A stretch of 64,000 bases of DNA, taken from contig JBLIRR010000010.1 of assembly GCA_049472395.1 (NCBI GenBank), positions 62,001 through 126,000 on the forward strand, read 5' to 3'. The notes below the pieces were generated by a model that was not told the origin of the DNA, searched no databases, and saw only the letters and a program-made list of their open reading frames with translations. The DNA is from JBLIRR01 sp049472395 (GTDB taxonomy: Bacteria > SZUA-182 > DTGQ01 > JBLIRR01). Numbering within the stretch: the stretch's first letter is position 1; each line of letters starts with the position of its first letter. This document shows, piece after piece, positions 1-8,597 of the stretch. Both the position numbers and the translations under genes were made by a program.

Positions 1-1252
1 ACTCGATTTCATTCAGAATAACCTGATATGTATTTTGGCTGCGTATAGTATTAAAATTAAATATCTCCGATACCTTTGTGCTCCTCTTGTGAATCATATC
101 ACCCTCTATTTCTAAAATCCCGCTCTTTTCAGCTACTGAGAGAAAATCTAACAGCCTTTCCATATCGTAGCTCAGTTGAACATTCTGATTATGATGCAAT
201 GCAGCGTGAAAATGTATGGAACGTATATTCGCCACCGCCTCGGAAGCAAGGTAGAGTCTTTTTGCCAAATCAAACAAGTTAAGACGTGTGCGATTATAAT
301 ACTTTACAAGATATGCAGAGAGATGATCATGGTTCACTGTTGTCATACGATAAATAGAATCCATAAATTTCATGGTCAGCTTACTGGCAATCCGCCTCAT
401 AAGAGGTCGAGAAGGCAATACATCATCCGGAAGTATCGGCCGAGGAGTAATGATGTCCTTCTGAATGCGCCGATTCTTGAGCAATTGTTTAATAGCGAAA
501 GGTGTGCCAAACCAAATATCTATATCAACTCCGGACAGGAGCATAGTACCTTCAGTTTTCAATTCTTCCCTAAGCCGATCCGAAATGTCTTTTACAAGAT
601 ATGAGGCAAGTTTCTCAATTGCATTTTCTTCTGAACGGAGGGGGTAATAGGTCACATTGACGGGAACGAGGAATATTTCTTTCTCTGTCACTTCGTCCAT
701 AGAGGAAAGGTTAAACACTTCAAGTTGCTGCTGTAACAATTCCGGCATATTTTTTTGTAAATGTCGAAGCCTTTGGTGATAAAATTCAGCGCGCAATGAG
801 AGGGCAGCAGCCCCTGTATGGGGTGGACGTCTCGCTCCTGTTGTGCTGTATATCAGAAACTTGCCCTTCTCAACAATCTTCTTATCCTTGATCATTGCTC
901 CTTCGGGGAAGAATAACCAGGGATTTTCTCCTGTAAGAAGGGACCTTACGATAATTTTGTCACGATTAGGATCCTTTGTCGAGACTGCCCCTATATGTTC
1001 CAAATAACTACAAAGGGGACCTGTAAAGAGACCATGATAGGCCAATGACATCAAGGGCTTACCAGTAATCTTATAGAGCTCGTAGGCAAGTATCAGGGTT
1101 TCTAGACGGGTAAAATGATTTACCACAAAGAGGTTAACTCCATTTGGGATTTTTTCGACGCCATGGATATGCACTGAGGCCTTGAACAGACGTTCTATTA
1201 CATTAATCCCCATCTTGCCTATGGAAAAAGCAAGGCGATTGATCTCTGTCAT
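1..1252 (-). CDS. PlsC/PlsB-like phospholipid acyltransferase, C-terminus cut by window edge
   Basis: Open on the minus strand from an ATG at 1252 to the left edge with no stop, so about 417 codons are visible and the C-terminus is missing. The N-terminal part carries the LPLAT acyltransferase blocks: NHFTRLET at residues 45-52 (normally NHxxxxD) and FFPEGAMIKDKK around residues 114-125. Such enzymes move an acyl chain from acyl-CoA or acyl-ACP onto (lyso)glycerol phosphate at the inner membrane. The usual catalytic Asp of the HX4D dyad reads as Glu here (H46-x4-E51). The start is supported by a GAGGGAA Shine-Dalgarno-like run just upstream. It follows the hydrogenase maturation gene by 39 bases and may be the last gene of the hydrogenase operon. 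The substrate (glycerol-3-phosphate or lysophosphatidate) cannot be told. Confidence 0.8.
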   Translation of the reverse strand, partial: MTEINRLAFSIGKMGINVIERLFKASVHIHGVEKIPNGVNLFVVNHFTRLETLILAYELYKITGKPLMSLAYHGLFTGPLCSYLEHIGAVSTKDPNRDKIIVRSLLTGENPWLFFPEGAMIKDKKIVEKGKFLIYSTTGARRPPHTGAAALSLRAEFYHQRLRHLQKNMPELLQQQLEVFNLSSMDEVTEKEIFLVPVNVTYYPLRSEENAIEKLASYLVKDISDRLREELKTEGTMLLSGVDIDIWFGTPFAIKQLLKNRRIQKDIITPRPILPDDVLPSRPLMRRIASKLTMKFMDSIYRMTTVNHDHLSAYLVKYYNRTRLNLFDLAKRLYLASEAVANIRSIHFHAALHHNQNVQLSYDMERLLDFLSVAEKSGILEIEGDMIHKRSTKVSEIFNFNTIRSQNTYQVILNEIE

Positions 1253-1291
1253 AATTCCCTCATATCCCCATATCTTTGACTTTAATGGAAT

Positions 1292-1777
1292 CTATGGAGG
1301 TAATAATCTATATACAGCTGCCAACACAGTATCATAAATCTCATCAAACTTACCTCTCAGCTCATCCGAGAGGGTTTCGCCAAACTCATCAGCATGTCCT
1401 ATCTCTATTCCGATTAAATAGAGGCGATCAGGCAAAGGCATGCCTAACCGTCTATTCAGCACGAGGGCCTCAGGAAGATTTATCCCATGAATATGATATA
1501 CTTTTTGAGAAAAAGCTGATAATTCTTTCTCGCTTAAAATAATCACAGAACCGCTCGCTAGCCTACTCGTGATTATTGAATCAAGTAATATGATCTCTTT
1601 ATATCCTGAAAATTGACACGCAAGGTCTAAGGGAGACCCTACAAATTCACACACCTCAGTATTTTTATAATGATACAATTCTTTTTCAAGGAGTTTTCCT
1701 ATTTTAATGCCAATGCAATCATTTTTTACAATAGGATTTCCTAAATAAGCAATTAATCTGTCTGATTTTACCTTGAT
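1292..1777 (-). CDS. [NiFe]-hydrogenase maturation endopeptidase, probable non-AUG start
   Basis: The HycI/HybD family trims the C-terminal tail of the large subunit after nickel insertion. The first ATG (1678) would give only 128 residues and remove the conserved N-terminal nucleotide-binding-like turn. The frame stays open upstream and encodes that turn (IAYLGNPIVKNDCIG) back to the end of mvhA, with no ATG, GTG or TTG available. The likeliest start is the ATC at 1775-1777, which overlaps the mvhA stop by 10 bases and suggests translational coupling; ATT further in is also possible. Expected metal ligands are present: Asp in EIILLDS and His in YHIHGINLPEA. The gene sits directly after its presumed substrate MvhA. 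Family assignment is firm; the exact start is uncertain, and an assembly error that destroyed a normal start cannot be excluded. Confidence 0.8.
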   Translation of the reverse strand: MKVKSDRLIAYLGNPIVKNDCIGIKIGKLLEKELYHYKNTEVCEFVGSPLDLACQFSGYKEIILLDSIITSRLASGSVIILSEKELSAFSQKVYHIHGINLPEALVLNRRLGMPLPDRLYLIGIEIGHADEFGETLSDELRGKFDEIYDTVLAAVYRLLPP

Positions 1778-3237
1778 ATGCGTTGTATCTGTTCCTTTTC
1801 ATGATTAAAAATTATTATCTCCATAGGCATTGCGCCCACAGCAGCATGGGTCGCGCATGAAAAACAGGGATCGTATGAACGAAAGGCCATCTCTACCATA
1901 TTAAGGATCCCATCGTTCACCTCACCATTCTTTATTAAAGCACGGGCAACATTTTTTATATCTATATTCATGGCACCGTAATTCTGGGCACTAGCTACGA
2001 CTAAATTCAGGTCTGTCATTATTCCATTCTTATCAGTTTTATAGTGATGAAATAATGTTCCACGTGGAGCCTCTATTATTCCCACTCCCTCTCCCAACAC
2101 TTTTTTACTAATTGTTCTGCATAAAGAACTGCATATATCATCATCATTGGCAAGTTCTTGAAGCCGTTCCGCTGCATAGAGACACTCAATGGCTCGCGCC
2201 CAGTGAAACGCGAGGGAATTTTGCACAGGCTTGTCCCCAAGTGCTTTAAAAAATTCCCCATAGGCCTTATGCGCTCTTTGAGTGGAGATACCATCAGCAA
2301 CATTCAGCCTCGAAAGAGGGGCAACCCGATAAAGACCGCTTTCCACTCCATCCGACAAACCCCGCCAACCAATCTTTTTAAGATAAGGAAATTTTAAATA
2401 CGACCATGGTACGGGATGTTCAGCAATATATTCCAAATAGTCCCTCCCGGAGAATTTTACTACCTCCTTGCCATCCGGATCAATTACCCTTAATGTGCCA
2501 CCATAGAATAGTAATTTATTATCATCATCCACCATACCCATATGATAGGAATTATGATAATATAAGTTTTTATTCAGAATGATATCCATATATTCTTTTT
2601 TGGAGAGAATATACTCATTTACCACAGTAAGGGTGAATTCACAGAACTCTACTAATTTGTCTGCCAGTTCCCTGATCCTGTCTCTTTGCTCGTGCGTAAT
2701 ACAATGTGATATCCCGCCGGGTATGCTAAATACGGGATGAGTAGATTTACCGCCGATAATATTCTCTATTTCAACCGCATATCCCCTGTGGATGATAACT
2801 TTTCTCCCCACTTCCGATCCAACGGCCTCAATTACCCCGAAAACATTCCTATTCTTAGGGTCTGCAGTAGGACCCACGACAAAATCCGGTGCCGGTCCAA
2901 GTGCATAAATATGCTCAAGATGGCTCTCCAACATATGCGCACAATAGCCTAATTCCCTTATTTTTAAAGCAGCAGGGGGTGGAGGAGCATCGAATAATTG
3001 ATCAAGCGCTGTACTTGAAGCCAAATGATGAGGCCAGGGACATACTCCGCAAAGACGTGTAACGATCCTTGGCATTTCTTCAGCAGGCCGACCCTTACAA
3101 AACTCTTCAAAACCCCGCAATTCTACAACTTGAAAATAAGTATCTTCAACATTACCCTCCTTATCCAAAAAAATATCGATTTTGGCATGTCCTTCTAACC
3201 TGGTGACAGGTTCTATACAAATATGTGTACCTGACAT
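1768..3237 (-). CDS. mvhA: MvhA-type [NiFe]-hydrogenase large subunit (group 3c)
   Basis: The catalytic subunit of a cytoplasmic bidirectional or H2-uptake hydrogenase. Both nickel-binding motifs are intact: RLCGVCPWPHH near residue 61 (RxCGxCxxxH) and DPCFSCATHA near the C-terminus (DPCxxCxxH). All four ligands are Cys, so this is not a selenocysteine version. The residues after the second motif form the tail that the maturation protease encoded just downstream would remove. Overall sequence and the G and D subunits upstream place it with the methyl-viologen-reducing hydrogenases that usually feed heterodisulfide reductase. At 489 residues it has normal length. It follows mvhG by 14 bases, so it is clearly in one operon. 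Confidence 0.95.
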   Translation of the reverse strand: MSGTHICIEPVTRLEGHAKIDIFLDKEGNVEDTYFQVVELRGFEEFCKGRPAEEMPRIVTRLCGVCPWPHHLASSTALDQLFDAPPPPAALKIRELGYCAHMLESHLEHIYALGPAPDFVVGPTADPKNRNVFGVIEAVGSEVGRKVIIHRGYAVEIENIIGGKSTHPVFSIPGGISHCITHEQRDRIRELADKLVEFCEFTLTVVNEYILSKKEYMDIILNKNLYYHNSYHMGMVDDDNKLLFYGGTLRVIDPDGKEVVKFSGRDYLEYIAEHPVPWSYLKFPYLKKIGWRGLSDGVESGLYRVAPLSRLNVADGISTQRAHKAYGEFFKALGDKPVQNSLAFHWARAIECLYAAERLQELANDDDICSSLCRTISKKVLGEGVGIIEAPRGTLFHHYKTDKNGIMTDLNLVVASAQNYGAMNIDIKNVARALIKNGEVNDGILNMVEMAFRSYDPCFSCATHAAVGAMPMEIIIFNHEKEQIQRISR

Positions 3238-3251
3238 TTACGCTATCCTCA

Positions 3252-4256
3252 TTATACATTATCCTTCACCACGCGGCCTAATTCTGATTTGGGCAAAGAA
3301 AACCGATAGAAACACCCCAGTGGATCTACAATCTGTTGAATGATTTTTTCAATGTGCTCTTCACTTAATTCATTTTCTTTATCGCTGATACTGTAAAGTG
3401 AAGCGAGTGCCGAAAGCATAGATGCACCCTGTTCACCCACAGCGGCCGTTGGTCCCATGCAGCCGCGGCACGGCATATTCACACCCGGGCATACAGCGCC
3501 ACACCCGGCTCGTGTTGCAGGGCCCATGCAAATTACTCCCTGCTCAAGGAAACACTTCTCAGGATCAAACTCTTTTTCATGAATCCTTAAAAATTTCTCA
3601 CTGCTCATGCTGTCACTTCGAATCCTCTTACACTCATCGCATAAATTTTTTTCTGAAGCAATAACAGTACCTTTGGGTGGCAGAGGTTTACCTTCTTCGA
3701 CAAATGCCTTGACAACGTTTAAGATTTGCATATTCATATCATGTGTAGGAGGACAGGCGGGAACATAAAAATCGACATCCACAATATCATCCAATGCTTT
3801 GACTTCATCCCAAAACACAGGGAGAGTCAGTTCATGCCCTGCTTTATCCCTATATTTTTCTAATGGTTCAACATTATCTTTGTTAATCGTAGAGAGCGTG
3901 TGACGATACACTTGATTAAGGATTGCTTTCTTGTTGGTGACATTCGCAAGCCCTGGTATACCACCCATATGTGCGCAGGCGCCATAGGCGATAAGAATCT
4001 TGCATTTATCCCGCATTACCTTAGCCATCTCCTCATTATCTGAATTTCTCACCGCACCATGATAAAAACCTATTGTAATAGAGCGGGAGGGCATATTTTT
4101 AATTTCATTGTATTTCACATCAAGAAGGGTCGGGGCAAACACGATATCTGCTATTTCTAAAAGCGTGAATAGGGCTTCATTAAAATTAACGACAGCAATA
4201 TCACATCCTACACATGAAGCCCCGCGTTTAAGTGCTATAGTAATCTTTTCTGGCAT
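3252..4256 (-). CDS. mvhG: MvhG-type hydrogenase small (electron transfer) subunit
   Basis: The 334-residue iron-sulfur subunit relays electrons from the NiFe site. The N-terminus has the proximal-cluster start RGASCVGCD (residues 12-20), followed by YGACAHMGG and PACPPTHD. The C-terminal half holds further Cys groups (CDECKRIRSD, CMGPATRAGCGAVCPG, PCRGCMGP) for the medial and distal clusters. No twin-arginine leader is present, so it is cytoplasmic like other group 3 enzymes. It lies 2 bases after mvhD and 14 bases before mvhA. Confidence 0.94.
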   Translation of the reverse strand: MPEKITIALKRGASCVGCDIAVVNFNEALFTLLEIADIVFAPTLLDVKYNEIKNMPSRSITIGFYHGAVRNSDNEEMAKVMRDKCKILIAYGACAHMGGIPGLANVTNKKAILNQVYRHTLSTINKDNVEPLEKYRDKAGHELTLPVFWDEVKALDDIVDVDFYVPACPPTHDMNMQILNVVKAFVEEGKPLPPKGTVIASEKNLCDECKRIRSDSMSSEKFLRIHEKEFDPEKCFLEQGVICMGPATRAGCGAVCPGVNMPCRGCMGPTAAVGEQGASMLSALASLYSISDKENELSEEHIEKIIQQIVDPLGCFYRFSLPKSELGRVVKDNV

Positions 4257-4258
4257 AA

Positions 4259-4687
4259 TTATTCCTTTTCAAGCATTTTCCTATACGGGCTTGGTCCAAG
4301 TTCCATTATTCTCTCAACAAATTCATTTACCACTTTCATAAATTTATCTGCCTCGGCTGCTGAGATCCATTCCAATCTAAACCGGTCTTTATTCAGCCCA
4401 AATTGTGAAAGTATAATTTTAAGAAGTGCCATTCTTCTTCGTGTCTGATAATTTCCTCCGATATAGTGGCAATCTCCGGGATGACATCCCGCTACCATGA
4501 CTCCATCAGCGCCTTTTTTATACGCATGCATTATAAATTCCGGATCAACCCTCCCAGAGCATAGTGTTCTTATTACTCTAAAATATGGTTGTATTGTTCG
4601 ACGGTTTACTCCAGCAAGATCAGCGCCTGCATAAGCACACCAGTTACAGCAAAAAATGATTATTCTGGGTTTAAAATTTTCTTCCAT
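4259..4687 (-). CDS. mvhD: MvhD-type hydrogenase iron-sulfur subunit
   Basis: The MvhD/FlpD family carries a [2Fe-2S] cluster and docks the hydrogenase onto a partner, classically HdrA. Conserved Cys positions are visible in FCCNWCAYAGAD near the N-terminus, in RTLCSGRVDP, and in GCHPGDCHY. The longest frame starts at 4708, but AGAGG precedes the ATG at 4687 at good spacing, so that start (142 residues) is preferred. It is the first gene of the mvhDGA operon. No hdrA, hdrB or hdrC gene lies in the window, so the electron acceptor is unknown. Confidence 0.9.
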   Translation of the reverse strand: MEENFKPRIIIFCCNWCAYAGADLAGVNRRTIQPYFRVIRTLCSGRVDPEFIMHAYKKGADGVMVAGCHPGDCHYIGGNYQTRRRMALLKIILSQFGLNKDRFRLEWISAAEADKFMKVVNEFVERIMELGPSPYRKMLEKE

Positions 4688-4895
4688 AATCATTTTCCTC
4701 TCATACATATTATTTACTTATTTATCGTCCTTTTTTTTCTAAATCTTTTCGACCTGTGCAATGAGAATTTTAAATTCACACAGAAAAAAACAGGATTCTT
4801 ACATCAGATTATAGGAAAAGTGACACTATTGTTATTACTGTTGGAGTCGTCACCACTGTTGGCATGGCAACCGGAATAATTGGGAGGCCATCACA

Positions 4896-4911
4896 AGGAG
4901 TGGCAACTCCT
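4896..4911 (-). terminator. Hairpin just after aspS, possible terminator
   Basis: A 6-bp perfect inverted repeat (AGGAGT, loop GGCA, ACTCCT on the plus strand) starts 5 bases past the aspS stop. A wider GGGAGG/CCTCCC pair (4882-4887 and 4909-4914) could compete with it. There is no U-tract, so intrinsic termination is doubtful. It could protect the 3' end or simply separate the aspS operon from mvhDGA, which starts about 200 bases further on. Confidence 0.35.
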
Positions 4912-4915
4912 CCCA

Positions 4916-6706
4916 TTAATCGGTGCATGTAAGTCCGAGCTCTTTCAATTGGACTGGGGATATTGCGCATGGAGCACCTGTCATCAAACACGAGGCTTTT
5001 AATGTTTTTGGAAAGGCGATGACATCTCGTATAGCGGGAATTCCTGCTAAAATTGCCATCAGACGATCATACCCGAGAGCAATACCACCATGAGGAGGAG
5101 CACCATATTCCAATGCTTCAATTAAAAAGCCAAATTTATCACGTGCATCTTCATCAGAAATTCCAAGCGATTGAAACATGCGCCTCTGTATATCAGCTCG
5201 GTGAATTCTAATGCTGCCACCTCCTATCTCTTGTCCATTCAAGACAAGATCATAGGCTTTTGCCCGCACTTTATCGGGTTCACTTTCAAGAAGCACAAGG
5301 TCCTCATCCATTGGCGCAGTAAAAGGGTGATGCATCGCTACAAAACGTCCTTGATCACAATCATACTCAAACAAGGGGAATTCTGTTACCCATACAAATT
5401 GATAGGTATCTTCAGGGATTATCCCTAATTGCGAGGCAATATATACTCGTAAACGTCCCAAAGACTCTGCGACTACCTCGGGCTTATCTGCTATAAAAAA
5501 TATGATATCTCCGCTTACCGCTTTCATCCTTTCACTAAGCTTTTCAAGCTGGCTTTGAATAAAAAATTTTTTAATAGGGGAAGAAATCCCCCCCTGCTCA
5601 ATCTTCATCCAGGCAAGACCCTTTGCACCAAATACTTTAATAACTTCTGCCAATTCATCGATTTGTTTGCGGCTCATCTGTGCGCCGGATGTTGCCCTTA
5701 TCGCTTTCACCTTTCCCCCATTTTTTACGGCATGAATAAAGACCTGAAATTCAGACTCGGCTGCAATATCAGAAACATCAACAAGTTCCATATCAAAACG
5801 CATATCAGGAGCATCTACTCCAAATCGCTCAATGGACTCCTTATAGGTAATAATAGGGAAATCCTCTTTAAAAAAAATATTTTTTTCAGCAGAAAAAATT
5901 TCCTTCACCATCTCCTCTACCGTTTTCATCACGCTTTCACAATCAACAAAAGACATCTCCATATCTATTTGGGTAAACTCCGGTTGCCTATCCGCCCGGA
6001 GGTCCTCATCACGAAAACATTTCACTATTTGAAAATAGCGATCAAAACCCGCTATCATTAAAATTTGTTTAAAAAGCTGGGGTGATTGAGGGAGCGCATA
6101 AAAAGAGCCTGGGAAAATCCTGCTTGGCACAAGATAATCGCGTGCCCCCTCCGGTGTGCTCTTTGTTAATACAGGCGTCTCTATTTCCATGAATCCTTTT
6201 TTGTCCAAAAAGGAGCGTATTTTCTGTGATACACGATGACGAAGCAGTAAACTTTTTTGCATGACCGGCCTTCTCAGATCAAGATATCTATACCGCAGGC
6301 GAAGATCCTCTGAGGTATCAATGTCATCTTCTATTAAAAAAGGAGTCGTCTTTGAAGTATTTAAAATTTTCATCTCCTCCGCCACTACTTCTATTCCTCC
6401 TGTAGGGCGATTCGGATTCTTCATTCCATCTGGTCTCACGCGCACTTTCCCCTTAATCGAGATAACATATTCAGTGCGAAGCTGATGGGCCTTTTGATGA
6501 CAAAGTTTATTTTCTTCTGGCTGAAAAACAATCTGGGTAATCCCCTCCCTGTCTCTTAGATCAATAAAAATTAATGATCCATGATCTCTTCTTGAATTTA
6601 CCCACCCCATTAACACTATCTCTCTGCCGCTGTCTCGCTCTGTGAGACTATTACAAGAGCATGTCCTTTTCCAACTCCCTAATACATCAATCTGTTCCAC
6701 ACCCAT
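4916..6706 (-). CDS. aspS: Aspartyl-tRNA synthetase
   Basis: Charges tRNA-Asp (possibly also tRNA-Asn) in the cytoplasm. The 596-residue bacterial-type enzyme begins with the OB-fold anticodon domain (GWVNSRRDHGSLIFIDLRD) and continues with class II motif 2 (FRDEDLRADRQPEFTQ), the bacterial GAD insertion, and motif 3 (GGIALGYDRLMAIL) near the C-terminus, with the APPHGG loop just before it. Its start overlaps the end of hisS by 20 bases, the common hisS-aspS pairing. Whether it is discriminating or non-discriminating cannot be decided here; no gatCAB genes are in view. Confidence 0.98.
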   Translation of the reverse strand: MGVEQIDVLGSWKRTCSCNSLTERDSGREIVLMGWVNSRRDHGSLIFIDLRDREGITQIVFQPEENKLCHQKAHQLRTEYVISIKGKVRVRPDGMKNPNRPTGGIEVVAEEMKILNTSKTTPFLIEDDIDTSEDLRLRYRYLDLRRPVMQKSLLLRHRVSQKIRSFLDKKGFMEIETPVLTKSTPEGARDYLVPSRIFPGSFYALPQSPQLFKQILMIAGFDRYFQIVKCFRDEDLRADRQPEFTQIDMEMSFVDCESVMKTVEEMVKEIFSAEKNIFFKEDFPIITYKESIERFGVDAPDMRFDMELVDVSDIAAESEFQVFIHAVKNGGKVKAIRATSGAQMSRKQIDELAEVIKVFGAKGLAWMKIEQGGISSPIKKFFIQSQLEKLSERMKAVSGDIIFFIADKPEVVAESLGRLRVYIASQLGIIPEDTYQFVWVTEFPLFEYDCDQGRFVAMHHPFTAPMDEDLVLLESEPDKVRAKAYDLVLNGQEIGGGSIRIHRADIQRRMFQSLGISDEDARDKFGFLIEALEYGAPPHGGIALGYDRLMAILAGIPAIRDVIAFPKTLKASCLMTGAPCAISPVQLKELGLTCTD

Positions 6707-7997
6707 TCTCCTTGTATATAACTTTCTGTAGAACTGCGTTTTCTAATTGATTGAACAAAATAGTTTCTTGCTTCCCATCAGCCATATTTTTTAAAAGAAT
6801 CTGTCCTTGCTCTATCTCATTATCCCCTAAAATGAGCGCGAAGGAGGCGCCTTTTTTATTCGCCATTCTCATTTGGCTCTTAAAGCTTCTGTCCCCATAA
6901 TCCATTTCAATAGAAAATTTACTCCCGGATTTACTTGAAAAAATCCTCAGCCTGCTAAGAAGAGTAAATGCCTCTTTCCTGGCACGATCACCTAAAAACA
7001 CAAGATAAAAAAGCATAGGGAGGCAAGGGGAAGAAAAAGAATCTGAAAGGGCCATAATAAGGCGTTCCATTCCCAATGCAAAACCACACGCAGGCGTGGG
7101 AGGGCCTCCGAAATTCTCTACTAAATAATCATATCTGCCTCCACCAGCAATAGCATTCTGAGCGCCTAAAAGATCCGAGAGCACCTCGAAGGTTGTACGA
7201 GTATAATAATCAAGCCCTCTTACCAACTTTCGATTTACTTGATACTCAACCTTGCTTGTCTCTAATAGGGTATGTAAGCTATTGAAATGTTCCCTGCAAC
7301 TGTGGCAAAGATACGATTCCATAGAGGGAAAATCTCCTAAACGGTCTTTGCATAACTTATTTTTACAGTCTAAAACACGGAGAGGATTCTTTTTGTACCT
7401 TGTCTGACAATCTGAACACAGCTCATGTGCGATAGTGGCTAAATAATTCTTAAGCTCTCCCTGATAACGAGGTCTGCATTCCCGGCAGCCGAGCGAGTTA
7501 ATATCCACATGAAAATGCCCCTTATGAGCCTCTCCGAATATGGCTTTCAGCAGCGTGTCGAGTAATATTATCTGTTCTGCATCAATCTCAGGGTTCTCCA
7601 GCCCAAAGGACTCCACTCCGATCTGATGAAACTGCCGTGCTCGGCCCGCCTGGGGACGCTCATAACGAAACATGGGCCCTACATAATAGAGCTTGTTCCC
7701 CCATATTTCTCGAGAAAGCTTATGTTCAATATAAGCGCGAACAACAGAGGCTGTCCCTTCAGGCCTTAGTGTGAGCAAATTATTATTTCTATCAGCAAAA
7801 GTGTACATCTCTTTGGTCACAATATCTGTTTGATCACCTATACTTTTAGAAAAAAGATCAGTATATTCAAAAATAGGGGTCCTTATCTCTCGATACCCGA
7901 AACAGAAAAAAATATCCTTAATAATTTTCTCAATCTGTTGCCACATACTGCTTTTGTCGGGTAATATATCATACACTCCACGAACACTTTTAATCAT
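6687..7997 (-). CDS. hisS: Histidyl-tRNA synthetase
   Basis: Class II synthetase of 436 residues that charges tRNA-His. Visible signatures are the N-terminal VRGVYDILP, motif 2 with TLRPEGTA, the histidine-binding LDYYTRTTFEV segment and motif 3 GGGRYDYL. The insertion domain contains two CxxC-type pairs (GCRECRP, LCSDCQ, LCHSC), which might bind zinc. The anticodon-binding domain is at the C-terminus. It follows the zinc-ribbon membrane gene by 7 bases and overlaps aspS, so all are probably cotranscribed. Confidence 0.98.
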   Translation of the reverse strand: MIKSVRGVYDILPDKSSMWQQIEKIIKDIFFCFGYREIRTPIFEYTDLFSKSIGDQTDIVTKEMYTFADRNNNLLTLRPEGTASVVRAYIEHKLSREIWGNKLYYVGPMFRYERPQAGRARQFHQIGVESFGLENPEIDAEQIILLDTLLKAIFGEAHKGHFHVDINSLGCRECRPRYQGELKNYLATIAHELCSDCQTRYKKNPLRVLDCKNKLCKDRLGDFPSMESYLCHSCREHFNSLHTLLETSKVEYQVNRKLVRGLDYYTRTTFEVLSDLLGAQNAIAGGGRYDYLVENFGGPPTPACGFALGMERLIMALSDSFSSPCLPMLFYLVFLGDRARKEAFTLLSRLRIFSSKSGSKFSIEMDYGDRSFKSQMRMANKKGASFALILGDNEIEQGQILLKNMADGKQETILFNQLENAVLQKVIYKENGCGTD

Positions 7998-8004
7998 TAT
8001 ATCC

Positions 8005-8574
8005 TTACTCCAGGTATTTCATTTTTTCTTCTTCTCTCTCTAGCCTCGCGGAAATTATAAATACATAAGGAATAAAAGCAATCTCAATGAGCAAAGTCCC
8101 TAATAAGACACCCATTGTATTTGACGTAAGCCAGGAAGAAGGAACTGGCTGCCATAACCCAGCCCATAATAATGCATAAAGAAATATCTTTATCGCCACC
8201 CACATTGAATAGACTGAAAGAATCCATGGCCGTGCTTTTATGAAGCCGCACGAGACAATAAAAGCTAATCCGCCCAACAATAAAAAAACAGCGGTAAAAC
8301 TATATATATAATTTCCCCAAAAAGGCGTAAAATAGGGAGCACAACCTAATCCTATAAGAAAAAGTGCATTGATACCCACTACATATCCTACTATCCGGAA
8401 AACGACCGGCACACTCTCTTGTATACTTCGTGTTAGGCGGGGATATTTTTCCCGGGTAGGTTTCTCTTCCTTTTTATCCTTTTCTCTATCAGATATAAGA
8501 GGTTCTCCACACTCACCACAAATCTCTGCTCCCCAAGGGTTGCTAAATCGACATTTCGGACATTTACTAGACAT
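8005..8574 (-). CDS. Zinc-ribbon membrane protein of unknown function
   Basis: A 189-residue protein with an N-terminal zinc ribbon (CPKCRFSNPWGAEICGEC, residues 5-22), a charged linker rich in Lys and Glu, then about four hydrophobic segments (roughly residues 57-80, 88-110, 118-140, 150-175). The ribbon would face the cytoplasm. No specific family is recognised. It is embedded tightly between the 867-residue surface protein gene (23 bases upstream) and hisS (7 bases downstream), so it is translated from the same long transcript. Confidence 0.8.
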   Translation of the reverse strand: MSSKCPKCRFSNPWGAEICGECGEPLISDREKDKKEEKPTREKYPRLTRSIQESVPVVFRIVGYVVGINALFLIGLGCAPYFTPFWGNYIYSFTAVFLLLGGLAFIVSCGFIKARPWILSVYSMWVAIKIFLYALLWAGLWQPVPSSWLTSNTMGVLLGTLLIEIAFIPYVFIISARLEREEEKMKYLE

Positions 8575-8597
8575 CGAATTCTCTCTCTAAATTCTCT

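Noticed and set aside
76..647. Plus-strand open frames at the left edge
   Set aside because: They lie antisense to the acyltransferase, whose translated product shows real family motifs.
4809..4991. Small minus-strand frame across the end of aspS
   Set aside because: It overlaps aspS in another frame and has no family match or ribosome site.
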